Assembly: GCA_016193165.1 (NCBI GenBank)
Contig: JACPST010000038.1
Location: 1-15,951 of the forward strand
Reading direction: 5' to 3'
Origin: Deltaproteobacteria bacterium
GTDB lineage: Bacteria > Bdellovibrionota > JACOXK01 > 2-02-FULL-40-11
DNA: 15,951 bases
The translations under genes and the position numbers were made by a program. The notes under the pieces were generated by a model. It worked only from the letters and a program-made list of their open reading frames with translations, did not search any database and was not told the DNA's origin. Below, piece after piece: positions 7,265 to 14,249 of this stretch (position 1 is its first letter; each line of letters opens with the position of its first letter).

Positions 7265-8296
7265 ATGCCTCACCTCAAAAGAAATGTTGCGATTATCGGA
7301 GCCACCGGCGCTGTGGGAGAAGAAATGCTTTCTATCTTAGAAGAACGCCAGTTTCCAGTTGAAAAACTTTTTTTATACGCTTCTAAAAATTCTGCCGGGG
7401 AATACAAAAGATTTCAAAATAAAAATGTCCCAGTCAAAATTTTAAATGAAGAAACTCTCGATGACTTTGATGTCATTGACATTGCTCTTTTGAGCGCGGG
7501 CACAGACGTTAGCCTCACTATCATTCCTAAATTGGCTTCGCGAGGGACAGTCAGTATTGATAATTCCAATGCCTGGCGAATGGATCCCGAAGTGCCGCTC
7601 GTTGTCCCAGAAGTTAATTACGAAGATTTGGTCCACTATAGTCACAAAAATATCGTAGCCAATCCCAATTGCTCCACGGTACAAATGGTTCAAGTATTAA
7701 AACCCATTCATGATGCTTTTAGAATTAAGCGCGTCGTTGTAGCCACCTATCAGTCTACATCGGGCAAAGGGAAAAAAGCCATGGAAGAACTTTCCAGTCA
7801 AACCATTGCTCTTTTAAACCAAAGTGAAGTTCAAGTTCACCAATTCCCCCATCAAATTGCTTTCAACTGCATTCCTCATATTGATCGCTTCTTAGAAAAC
7901 GGCTATACGTTAGAAGAAATGAAGATGGTTTTAGAAACAAAAAAGATTCTTCATGATCCCGCTATCAAAGTCACAGCCACCTGCGTACGTGTGCCTGTTT
8001 TTGGAAGCCACGCGGAAGCTGTCAATATTGAAACAGAAAGAAAAGCTTCTGCTCAAGAAGTTCGAGAACTTTTATCCCAGACCAAAGGAGTCAAAATGAT
8101 CGACGATCCTTCCCAAAATCTTTATCCTTTAAATAGTGTAACGACAGGAACAGATGACACCTGTGTGGGACGAATCAGGGAAGATGTTTCGATCTCTAAC
8201 GGAATCAATCTTTGGATTGTATCTGATAACCTAAGAAAAGGGGCAGCGCTCAATGCGGTTCAAATTGCGGAAGCCCTGGCAAGCGAGTTTTTATGA
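7265..8296 (+). CDS. asd: Aspartate-semialdehyde dehydrogenase
   Basis: Cytoplasmic NADPH-dependent enzyme converting aspartyl phosphate to aspartate semialdehyde, the branch point to lysine/diaminopimelate, threonine and methionine. Its 343 residues are the usual length. The nucleotide-binding loop IIGATGAVGEEML is at 10-22. The catalytic Cys136 lies in ANPNCSTVQM, Gln163 in TYQSTSGKGKKAM, and His249 in VRVPVFGSHAEAVN. The conserved PLVVPEVN and WIVSDNLRKGAALNAVQIAE segments are present. The stop overlaps the next gene by 4 bp. Proximity of asd to truA is seen in many proteobacteria, which supports treating 7265-9722 as one old neighbourhood. Confidence 0.97.
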   Translation: MPHLKRNVAIIGATGAVGEEMLSILEERQFPVEKLFLYASKNSAGEYKRFQNKNVPVKILNEETLDDFDVIDIALLSAGTDVSLTIIPKLASRGTVSIDNSNAWRMDPEVPLVVPEVNYEDLVHYSHKNIVANPNCSTVQMVQVLKPIHDAFRIKRVVVATYQSTSGKGKKAMEELSSQTIALLNQSEVQVHQFPHQIAFNCIPHIDRFLENGYTLEEMKMVLETKKILHDPAIKVTATCVRVPVFGSHAEAVNIETERKASAQEVRELLSQTKGVKMIDDPSQNLYPLNSVTTGTDDTCVGRIREDVSISNGINLWIVSDNLRKGAALNAVQIAEALASEFL

Positions 8297-9093
8297 GACA
8301 AAAAATTATTTTCTTCGTTCTCCTTTTTTATTTTTTAACTTTTCTTTCTGCTTTTGTGATGGCACAAGAAGAAATACAAAATCCAGAGCCAACCCCTGAA
8401 GAAGAAGCAAAAAAAGTGCCTTCTTTTGAAGAAAATAAAGTCATTTTTAAAGAAGCCCCCACCAAAGAATCTCCTCAAAATTGGGGACTGACACTGATGG
8501 GGGGCACCTATCGTCCTTCAAATTACACAGGAAGCGGCGATGCCTTTGGAACCATCTACTCAGGACAAGCTCAATACATTGGAAATCAAGGCCTTTGGGC
8601 TGATTTAGGTTTTGAATGGCATTTTTTAAAATTTTTAGGGAAATGGGGCGCTAAAGCTTCAACGGGAGCTTGGGTCATCCAAAAAGAATACGATAGCCCG
8701 AAAGACACTAGCTCTGTGAAACAACTTTATACCCTTTGGGTTATTCCTGGATTTTTAAGTGGCGTCTACCGGGCCCATTTTTGGTCTTGGCAGCCTTTGG
8801 TTCCTTTTGTTGAAGCAGGAGTAGGGGGCTTTCGATTTCAGCAAAGCGGCGCTCAAAAAGGAGACCGCTATAAAGACATTTATCGCTCTGCTTATATGGC
8901 GGGCGGAGGGGTGCAGTTTAATACCAATATTATAGATCCCCAATCCGCTCGTTCTTTTGATATCAATTTGGGCGTCAACCATACGTATCTGGTAGCTGAA
9001 TACCGCCTTATTCAAAATATCTTTAAAATTACCATGGATGGCAAAGACAGTCTACGTATCGCACCATTCAACAAACGCTGGAAGAAGCTCTAG
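8293..9093 (+). CDS. Predicted outer-membrane beta-barrel protein, with abnormal 3' end
   Basis: A 266-residue exported protein of unknown function. The signal peptide is about residues 1-24, with likely cleavage after VMA in FVMAQEE. A Pro/Glu/Lys-rich linker (25-60) follows. Then come alternating aromatic/glycine stretches typical of a small barrel: NWGLTLMGGTYRPSN, GLWADLGFEWHFLKF, WGAKASTGAWV, FVEAGVGGFRFQQSG, AYMAGGGVQFNTN and INLGVNHTYLVAEYRL. It overlaps asd by 4 bp (ATGA). The last 21 or so residues, after LIQNIFKIT, are not barrel-like. They are out-of-frame translation of truA, and the TAG stop lies inside truA codons. The natural C-terminus has probably been lost or replaced at the junction near 9025-9035. 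Confidence 0.7.
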   Translation: MRQKIIFFVLLFYFLTFLSAFVMAQEEIQNPEPTPEEEAKKVPSFEENKVIFKEAPTKESPQNWGLTLMGGTYRPSNYTGSGDAFGTIYSGQAQYIGNQGLWADLGFEWHFLKFLGKWGAKASTGAWVIQKEYDSPKDTSSVKQLYTLWVIPGFLSGVYRAHFWSWQPLVPFVEAGVGGFRFQQSGAQKGDRYKDIYRSAYMAGGGVQFNTNIIDPQSARSFDINLGVNHTYLVAEYRLIQNIFKITMDGKDSLRIAPFNKRWKKL

Positions 9094-9722
9094 AAAAAAT
9101 CATTCAAACAAAAACTCCTATCGTCGGAGCCAGTCGGACCGATCGAGGAGTTCATGCGATGGGACAAGTTGCCCATTGCCAAATTGAATCTTCGATTTCT
9201 GATCATAAACTTTTTAAAGGACTCAACACGATTTTACCCGCGGACATTAAAATTAAAAAACTAAAAACTGTGGACAAAACTTTTCACGCTCAGAAACAAG
9301 CCCATTCAAAAATATATGTGTATCAAATTTTTAATCATCCCTCTCCCTCTCCTCTCTTAAGACATTATAGCTGGTGGCTCCGTAATCCTTTAAATATTTC
9401 AAAAATGAAAAAAGCCGCTCAACTTTTAGTAGGAGAACAGGATTTTAAAGCCTTTCAAAATACAGGAACAAAACTTACTTCAACCACCCGGACACTCTTT
9501 AAATCATCCGTTCGGAAAAAATCTCCGTATATTATCTACGAAGTTAAAGGAAGTGGATTTTTAAAACAAATGGTTCGAAATATTGTGGGAGCTTTAGTGG
9601 CCGTTGGAAAGGAAATTCTCACTGTGGGGGAATTTAGAGAGCTTTTGGCCTCTAAAAATAGGAAGCTAGGCCCTCCTCCAGCACCACCCCAGGGGCTCTT
9701 TTTAAAAAAGATTTTCCATTGA
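9027..9722 (+). pseudogene. truA: tRNA pseudouridine synthase A, 5'-truncated and without a start codon
   Basis: TruA isomerises uridines 38-40 in the tRNA anticodon stem. The recognisable frame begins right after an in-frame TAA (9024-9026) with NYHGWQRQ and TIQQTLEEALEKII. It continues through the catalytic motif SRTDRGVHAMGQVAH (Asp codon 9141-9143), then FHAQKQAHSKIYVYQI, GEQDFKAFQNTG, FLKQMVRNIVGALVAVGK and PPAPPQGLFLKKI. The family normally starts about 10 residues before a YDGT motif; both that lead-in and YDGT are absent. There is no ATG, GTG or TTG in frame between 9027 and 9158. The first start, ATG 9159, lies after the catalytic Asp, so a protein from there (187 aa) would be inactive. 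A one-base shift would not restore YDGT; a deletion is needed to explain it. Confidence 0.8.
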
Positions 9723-9761
9723 CTTTAATAGACCCGTTCAGTATCTTTACGCGTTATTGCT

Positions 9762-10211
9762 ATGAACATTTTGAAACAAAGAACATTCGTTGCAAAGCCC
9801 GATAAAAGTAAAAAATGGTATTGCGTAGATGCTTCCAATCAGGTGCTCGGCCGTCTTTCCACAGAGATTGCCAATGTCCTCAGAGGAAAAAACAAGCCTT
9901 CTTTTACGCCTCATCTGGATTGTGGAGATTTTGTCGTGGTTACGAATGCTAAAAAAATTCGTCTCACAGGAAAAAAATGGACGGATAAAATCTATTACCG
10001 ACATAGTGGTCATGTGAGCGGCTTAAAATCCCAAAGTGCCAAAGACGTTTTAAACAAACATCCGGAAAGGCTGATTTTTGAATCTGTCAAAGGGATGCTC
10101 CCTCCCGGAAAACTATCCCGGCAGGTTATTAAAAAATTAAAAGTATATGCCGATGATAAACACGCTCACGAGGCTCAAAAACTAACACCCCTTACGATAA
10201 TAACTTCATGA
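9762..10211 (+). CDS. rplM: 50S ribosomal protein L13
   Basis: Large-subunit ribosomal protein. The 149 residues include the diagnostic KKWYCVDASNQVLGRLSTEI near the N-terminus, then GKNKPSFTPHLDCGDFVVV, KKIRLTGKKW, YYRHSGHVSGLK, HPERLIFESVKGMLP and LKVYADDKHAHEAQ. The N-terminus MNILKQRTFVAKP is a few residues longer than in E. coli. The ribosome-binding site is weak. The gene starts 39 bp after truA and overlaps rpsI by 4 bp, the standard rplM-rpsI pair. Confidence 0.98.
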   Translation: MNILKQRTFVAKPDKSKKWYCVDASNQVLGRLSTEIANVLRGKNKPSFTPHLDCGDFVVVTNAKKIRLTGKKWTDKIYYRHSGHVSGLKSQSAKDVLNKHPERLIFESVKGMLPPGKLSRQVIKKLKVYADDKHAHEAQKLTPLTIITS

Positions 10212-10618
10212 ATCAAACACAACCCAGAGTTCCTAATTTTAGCGCGACCGGAAAAAGAAAGAGGGCCGTCGCCCGAGTTTATCTTTATAATGAAGGCAAA
10301 GGGGAGTTTCAGGTCAACAATTCAACCCTAGAAACTTACTTTCCTCGTGCCACAGCTCAGATGATCATTAAACAACCCTTGATCCTCACCAAAACAGAGG
10401 GGAAATTTGACATCTACATCAATGTCTGTGGCGGTGGAAAATCAGGGCAAGCAGAAGCGGTTCGCCACGGGCTCTCTAGAGTCCTTCTTCAATTTAATCC
10501 TGAACTTCGAAAAACCTTAAAAGCAGAAGGTTTCTTAACTCGCGATGCCAGAGAAGTTGAGCGCAAGAAATCAGGAATGAGCGGCGCTCGCAAACGGTAT
10601 CAGTACTCTAAACGATAA
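10208..10618 (+). CDS. rpsI: 30S ribosomal protein S9
   Basis: Small-subunit ribosomal protein whose C-terminal tail reaches the P-site tRNA. The 136 residues show ATGKRKRAVARVYL at the start, the conserved INVCGGGKSGQAEAVRHGLSR-type glycine loop (about 72-92), LKAEGFLTRDAREVERKKSG, and the basic tail ARKRYQYSKR ending in Lys-Arg as expected. It is translationally coupled to rplM through ATGA. Only 8 bp separate its stop from the stop of the convergent lipoprotein gene, with no terminator hairpin between. Confidence 0.98.
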   Translation: MNQTQPRVPNFSATGKRKRAVARVYLYNEGKGEFQVNNSTLETYFPRATAQMIIKQPLILTKTEGKFDIYINVCGGGKSGQAEAVRHGLSRVLLQFNPELRKTLKAEGFLTRDAREVERKKSGMSGARKRYQYSKR

Positions 10619-10626
10619 TCCTTCGC

Positions 10627-11169
10627 TTATCTACCGCGATAGTAAATATTTAAACCCCAACGATTATTGCCCATAGGGGAAAACGGATATCCACCACCGA
10701 ATAAATCACCCGCACCTATCCAGTTACCAGATGAGTTATAGGCGTTGCTGGAACTAATGTTCCAAGAACCGGTTGAAGGTTGATAAGAATAGGGCTGCTG
10801 ATAGAGTTGGAAATTACCAAAAGGAGAATAAGCAAACTGATTCCAAGGAAGGCCTGCTTGATTATACATATTGTAAAGCTGAGTCCCACTAAAGCACTGG
10901 CCATTATTTTGAAAAATGGCATTGGGATTATTTTGTAAGAAGTGCCCCATGTTGGGATAGGATCCATTAAAAGCAAATGTATTATAGTTTTGATATCCAT
11001 AGGCCGAGATCATGGGACCACAAGGACTTCCCTGAAAGCTATTCATGTATCCATAAGGATTGGTCTGATACATGAGCTCAGAATCTTTTTTGTCGTCTCC
11101 GCAACTGGATAATAAAAGAGCAGCTACGGCTACCGTCATAATTAAAACAACTTTTTTAATACTTTTCAT
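10627..11169 (-). CDS. Low-complexity Asn/Tyr/Gln/Gly-rich lipoprotein
   Basis: I do not recognise a family. The 180-residue product has a lipoprotein signal MKSIKKVVLIMTVAVAALLL with lipobox LSSC (Cys23), followed by GDDKKDSE. The mature part is strikingly biased: roughly 22 Asn and 17 Tyr in about 158 residues, with much Gln, Gly, Ser, Pro and Phe and almost no charge until the final YYRGR. Short motifs recur loosely (PYGYMN, AYGYQNYN, LYNMYNQ, PYSYQP). This resembles prion-like or adhesive low-complexity sequence. The ATG at 11169 is chosen over an upstream start at 11199 because it sits at the signal peptide and follows a strong GGAGG. A sigma-54 promoter and a leader hairpin lie upstream. 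Confidence 0.75.
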   Translation of the reverse strand: MKSIKKVVLIMTVAVAALLLSSCGDDKKDSELMYQTNPYGYMNSFQGSPCGPMISAYGYQNYNTFAFNGSYPNMGHFLQNNPNAIFQNNGQCFSGTQLYNMYNQAGLPWNQFAYSPFGNFQLYQQPYSYQPSTGSWNISSSNAYNSSGNWIGAGDLFGGGYPFSPMGNNRWGLNIYYRGR

Positions 11170-11183
11170 AACTACCTCCACAA

Positions 11184-11197
11184 GGGCATACATGCCC
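11184..11197 (-). promoter_or_regulatory. Leader hairpin upstream of lipoprotein ribosome-binding site
   Basis: GGGCATACATGCCC is a perfect 14-bp palindrome (arms GGGCAT/ATGCCC, two-base centre). It ends four bases before the GGAGG ribosome-binding sequence (minus strand, 11179-11175) of the lipoprotein gene. Lying within the predicted transcript leader, it could form a small stem or serve as a protein site. Function is inferred. Confidence 0.35.
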
Positions 11198-11235
11198 AAC
11201 TCATACCTAGAGTATCCATATCTGCCCTTATAATG

Positions 11236-11252
11236 TGCAACCCCTGTGCCAA
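11236..11252 (-). promoter_or_regulatory. Sigma-54 (-24/-12) promoter for the lipoprotein gene
   Basis: The minus strand reads TTGGCACAGGGGTTGCA, an almost ideal match to the RpoN consensus TGGCACG-N4-TTGCW. The invariant GG and GC are in correct 10-bp separation; only the G after TGGCAC is A. Transcription would start near 11225, about 56 nt before the ATG at 11169. Activation would need an enhancer-binding protein; no obvious binding repeat was found in the 140 bp between here and coaX. Confidence 0.65.
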
Positions 11253-11391
11253 TTTTGGAAAAATATAGAAGTACTTGATTTTACTTTGTTTTAATAAATA
11301 AACGGGGAGATAGCCTCAAAAAGATAGCCATCAAAAATGCCAAAAACTGCCTTTCAAAGTGCCCATTTTTGTCACTGGAACAATACGGGAT

Positions 11392-12138
11392 TTACGCGTT
11401 GAGCCGGGCTAAAAGTTTAAGACCACGAAGAGTTAGGAAAGGATCGAGTGTATTTTTAAAGGATACGTGAGGAGCTACCAAAGACCCAAGACCTCCGGTC
11501 ATAATAATTTTAGGTTTCTTTTTAATTTCTTTTTGAATTTTTCTGATCATCCCTTCAAGCATCGCTATATATCCATGGACAATTCCAGACTGCATTTGGA
11601 AAACAGTATTCGTTCCTAATATTTTGGAAGAAAACTCAAGCGGCACAGAAGGCAGCTTTGACGCCCGCTCAAAAAGAGCTTGAGCAGAAATTTTAAGCCC
11701 GGGGATAATCACTCCTCCCCGATAGGCTCCCTTTGAGTCCACATAATCGATCGTTGTAGCTGTTCCTAAATCAATCACCAAAAGAGGCCCTCCATATTTC
11801 ACAAAAGCCCCGCTATTGTTCACGAGTCGATCAGCTCCAACGTCGCCGGGGCGATCCACTTTAAGAGAAATGGGAAGTTTTAAGCGATGAGTGACAAAAA
11901 TTCTTTTTTTTATTTTAAGCTTTTGAAGCATTTTTCGGATAAGAGGATCTACCGCAGGGACAACAGAAGAAACAATGGCCGAATCCACATGGTTAAAAAA
12001 TATTTTTTTTCTTAAAAAAAAGTCCTTTAACTTTTGACTGGGAACACGCTTGTGGAAAAATAAAATGGATCCTTTAAAAAGGCCAAGGACGGTATCGGTA
12101 TTGCCAACATCTAAGACTAAAAGCACGCCTAAAAACAC
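11392..12138 (-). CDS. coaX: Type III pantothenate kinase
   Basis: Cytoplasmic ASKHA-fold kinase for the first step of coenzyme A synthesis. It shows LLVLDVGNTDTVLGLF (phosphate loop, Asp10 onward), SSVVPAVD, PGDVGADRLVNNSGAFVKYG (GADR 101-104), LLVIDLGTATTIDYVD (catalytic Asp region 123), GGVIIPGLKIS and a final TGGLGS nucleotide motif. The family usually begins directly at LLVLDVGNT. The GTG at 12126, two bases after the birA stop, may therefore be the true start, giving 244 aa; GTG at 12138 is the longest option. Neither has a clear ribosome-binding site, which suggests coupling to birA. The birA-coaX order is common in bacteria. The gene appears intact. Confidence 0.94.
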   Translation of the reverse strand: MFLGVLLVLDVGNTDTVLGLFKGSILFFHKRVPSQKLKDFFLRKKIFFNHVDSAIVSSVVPAVDPLIRKMLQKLKIKKRIFVTHRLKLPISLKVDRPGDVGADRLVNNSGAFVKYGGPLLVIDLGTATTIDYVDSKGAYRGGVIIPGLKISAQALFERASKLPSVPLEFSSKILGTNTVFQMQSGIVHGYIAMLEGMIRKIQKEIKKKPKIIMTGGLGSLVAPHVSFKNTLDPFLTLRGLKLLARLNA

Positions 12139-12851
12139 GTAAGATCCCCAGAATAAATATGCTGGGTTTCTCCTTGAGGAGTTTTAATGATGAGGGCTCC
12201 ATCGTCACCTAATCCCAAGGCCACGCCTCTTTTTTTCTTTCGCCCTTCTTTCACTTCCACCGCGCGTCCTTTAATAAGGCTTAACTCCTCCCATGTTTCT
12301 CGAATGAGAGGAAACCCCTTTTCTTGATACCACTCTTCAAAAGAAATAAGTAAATCATCTAATACCTGATCCACTGGAGTACCTTTCCCTTGAATTAAAT
12401 AAAGAGAAGTTGCTTTATTCAAAAGACTTTTTGGAAATTTTTCTTGATTGATATTCATGCCCATACCTACAATCACAAAATCTACTTTCTCTGTTTGGGC
12501 TTCAAGCTCTGTTAAAATTCCAGAAATTTTTTTGCCATCTACCAACACATCATTGGGCCATTTGAGTTGAAGCGCCCGACTTAAATATTTTTCCAAGGTT
12601 TTCATCGCGGCCAAAGCAGCCACAAAGGTCAAATGCTGTGCTTCTCGGCTTAGGATTGGCGGACGCAAAATGAGAGAGACATAGAGGTTTCCAGATTTTG
12701 AAAACCATTTGCGATTGAGCCGCCCCCGACCTTGAGTCTGCTGTTCGGCAACGACATATTCTCCTTATGGCGCTCCCTTTCGGGCTAGTTCGAAGGCCGT
12801 GTCGTTGGTCGAGGGGACTTTTTTAAATTTATATCCTTTGGTAAAGAGCAT
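12129..12851 (-). pseudogene. birA: Biotin--protein ligase BirA interrupted by an in-frame TAA
   Basis: The enzyme activates biotin with ATP and attaches it to acetyl-CoA carboxylase. From ATG 12851 the frame reads KVPSTNDTAFELARKGAP, then TAA (12767-12765, codon 29), then GEYVVAEQQTQGRGRLNRKW and FSKSGNLYVSLILRPP, and on through LQLKWPNDVLVDGKKISGIL to the true stop. Family members have Glu at the TAA position (GAPEG), so a single GAA-to-TAA change explains it. Everything downstream is conserved. Length would be 240 aa, with no N-terminal HTH (class I type). The only in-frame restart, TTG 12668, lies after the GRGR biotinyl-adenylate loop and would give an inactive 179-aa fragment. TAA ends other genes here, so code reassignment is unlikely. 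The 5' end overlaps nadC by 67 bp in another frame. Confidence 0.85.
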
Positions 12852-13690
12852 AAAAGACTAAAATCAAAATTAGGAGCTGAGTGCGTCAAAGCTCCGATTG
12901 AAATACGGTTCACCCCTGTCTCGGCGTAGTGTCTGACATTTGCTAAATGAATGCCCCCGGAAACTTCCGTCAAAGCTCGTTTTCCAATGAGTGAAAGCGC
13001 TTCTTTCACCTCTTCCACTGAAAAATTATCAAGAAGAATAATATCCGCTTTGGCTTCCAAAGCTTCTTTCACTTCTTTTAAATTTTTAACTTCTACTTCA
13101 ACCGTCATTTTTTTCTTTAACTTTGTTTGAATGGTTTCAAGGGCAGATCTTATCCCTTTTGTAGCAATCAGGTGATTCTCTTTAATGAGAACACCATCAT
13201 AAAGTCCAAAGCGATGATTTTTGCCTCCCCCAATTTTGACTGCATATTTTTCTAAAAAGCGAAATCCGGGAATTGTTTTTCGTGTATCCATAATATCCAC
13301 GGGAAGCCCTTTGACTTCTTTCACAAAGCGACGCGTCAGTGTTGCAATGCCAGATAAGCGTCCCAGGAAATTCAATGCCACGCGCTCAACCTTTAAGATG
13401 CTTTGCAAAGATCCCTGAATATGTACCACCACATCCCCTTTATGAATGATGCTTCCATCCTGAAAATCACTTTTTGTATTTAAGCGAGCCGCGTTCAACC
13501 TCTCTGGCCATGCAAAAATCTTTTCTAACAAAAACATTCCACATAAAATTCCTTCGCTTTTGCTGACCACTTCTGCTTTGGAACAAAGATTGGGATCGAC
13601 GAGCAATCCAGATGTCACATCCTCTTGTCCTACGTCCTCTTCAAAGGCTAAGCGGATCAATTCATCTACAGGATGTTGAAAAATGCTCAT
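12785..13690 (-). CDS. nadC: Nicotinate-nucleotide pyrophosphorylase (quinolinate phosphoribosyltransferase)
   Basis: Converts quinolinate and PRPP to nicotinate mononucleotide in de novo NAD synthesis. Of 301 residues, EEDVGQEDVTSGLL (17-30) opens the domain. ILKVERVALNFLGRLSGIAT (98-117), MDTRKTIPGFRFLEKYAV (134-151) and GGGKNHRFGLYDGVLIKENH (154-173) carry the PRPP and quinolinate contacts. Later come DIILLDNF and EVSGGIHLANVRHYAETGVN. The family normally ends close to the THSAPNFDFSL segment. Here about 18 extra residues (PKDINLKKSPRPTTRPSN) are read through the 5' part of birA. No nadA or nadB is in the window. A TAGGAG sequence overlapping the preceding gene's stop serves as ribosome-binding site. 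Confidence 0.95.
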   Translation of the reverse strand: MSIFQHPVDELIRLAFEEDVGQEDVTSGLLVDPNLCSKAEVVSKSEGILCGMFLLEKIFAWPERLNAARLNTKSDFQDGSIIHKGDVVVHIQGSLQSILKVERVALNFLGRLSGIATLTRRFVKEVKGLPVDIMDTRKTIPGFRFLEKYAVKIGGGKNHRFGLYDGVLIKENHLIATKGIRSALETIQTKLKKKMTVEVEVKNLKEVKEALEAKADIILLDNFSVEEVKEALSLIGKRALTEVSGGIHLANVRHYAETGVNRISIGALTHSAPNFDFSLLCSLPKDINLKKSPRPTTRPSN

Positions 13691-13704
13691 CTACGTCATT
13701 GCTC

Positions 13705-14133
13705 CTAGTCTTTATCTTTGAGTAACTTTTGAATCTCTTCTCGAATAATTTTTTCAGCTAATGGGGGAATAATTTCTCGGCAAACTTTTTCTACGGTTTC
13801 TCGTGGGAGAGAATCCACGCGTTTGCCATCATCTGAATAGTGAGGAATTGACCTGACAGGCTTTTCCAAAAACTCTAAATGTTTGTCCAACTCTTCTTCA
13901 TCAAATAAACTTTTAAAGGGATCTGGCGGCATGGGAACAACAAGCTGAGGCTCCAAGGCATTTTTTGAGACTCTGAGCTCTCTTAAAAGCGCTAAAAATT
14001 CTTCTGAATTAAAGGGCTTGGCGAGCTTTCCATCCGCGCCTGCTTGAGAGAGGAAAAAATCTGTGCCTTGAAGGATGAGGCGGGCCACTTTTTGGATCGT
14101 CTTTGAATCATCAATCAGAAGTACTTTTAGCAT
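13705..14133 (-). CDS. Response-regulator receiver protein with internal receiver deletion
   Basis: The 142-residue product begins like a CheY-type receiver: MLKVLLIDDSKTIQKVARLI with the acidic pair Asp8/Asp9, then LQGTDFFLSQ. It then jumps at residue 30/31 to AGADGKLAKPFNSEEFLALL, the end of a receiver with the conserved Lys39. In a normal receiver about 95 residues separate these points; here there are 30, so some 65-70 residues including the phosphoacceptor Asp and the Thr/Ser switch are missing, in frame. The rest (about 55-142) is a linker with PMPPDPFKSLF and an amphipathic helical tail, PRETVEKVCREIIPPLAEKI, like that of deltaproteobacterial receiver proteins of unknown output. It leads the nadC-birA-coaX cluster. 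Confidence 0.7.
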   Translation of the reverse strand: MLKVLLIDDSKTIQKVARLILQGTDFFLSQAGADGKLAKPFNSEEFLALLRELRVSKNALEPQLVVPMPPDPFKSLFDEEELDKHLEFLEKPVRSIPHYSDDGKRVDSLPRETVEKVCREIIPPLAEKIIREEIQKLLKDKD

Positions 14134-14172
14134 GACACCCTTGAAGTTACCTTGTTTTAAAATGGGGTGTCA
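14133..14172 (-). repeat. Inverted repeat over the response-regulator start
   Basis: TGACACCC (14133-14140) and GGGTGTCA (14165-14172) are perfect 8-bp inverted arms 24 bp apart. On the minus-strand transcript the second arm covers the AGGG ribosome-binding sequence and touches the ATG, so pairing could hide the start site. The upstream arm also contains a TTGACA -35-like hexamer (14173-14168). The half-site GACACC/GGTGTC is the same as in the tandem palindromes at 5742-5769. Confidence 0.35.
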
Positions 14173-14249
14173 AATACAAAGTTCAAGGATGAATATAATG
14201 ACCGCACTCTTCTAGAGTCGGAAATCTTTCTGCGAGGAGCAAGAATTTT

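Noticed and set aside
9021..9030. Programmed -1 frameshift joining the barrel protein to TruA
   Set aside because: The sequence CTTTAAAATT is not a canonical slippery heptamer in the zero frame, and the joined product would still lack YDGT.
9159..9722. truA as an intact 187-aa gene starting at ATG 9159
   Set aside because: This start lies after the catalytic RTDRGVH motif, and clear TruA sequence continues upstream in the same frame to 9027.
10619..10626. A terminator between rpsI and the convergent lipoprotein gene
   Set aside because: Only 8 bp separate the stops, and no GC-rich stem with a T-run is visible on either strand.
11170..11199. Lipoprotein starting at 11199, ten codons upstream
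   Set aside because: The strong GGAGG and the signal peptide both point to ATG 11169; the upstream extension would sit in front of the signal sequence.
11260..11391. A small gene or terminator downstream of coaX
   Set aside because: No coding-like frame was seen. The short repeat GGCTATCT occurs twice (minus strand) but forms no strong stem; I see nothing supportable.
12129..12668. birA as a complete 179-aa gene starting at TTG 12668
   Set aside because: Conserved BirA sequence (GRGR loop, STND) extends upstream in frame past the TAA to ATG 12851; a TTG start would drop the biotin-binding loop.
12765..12767. Stop-codon reassignment of TAA
   Set aside because: rarA, tolB, the lipoprotein gene and the S41 peptidase all end naturally on TAA, so it functions as a stop in this genome.
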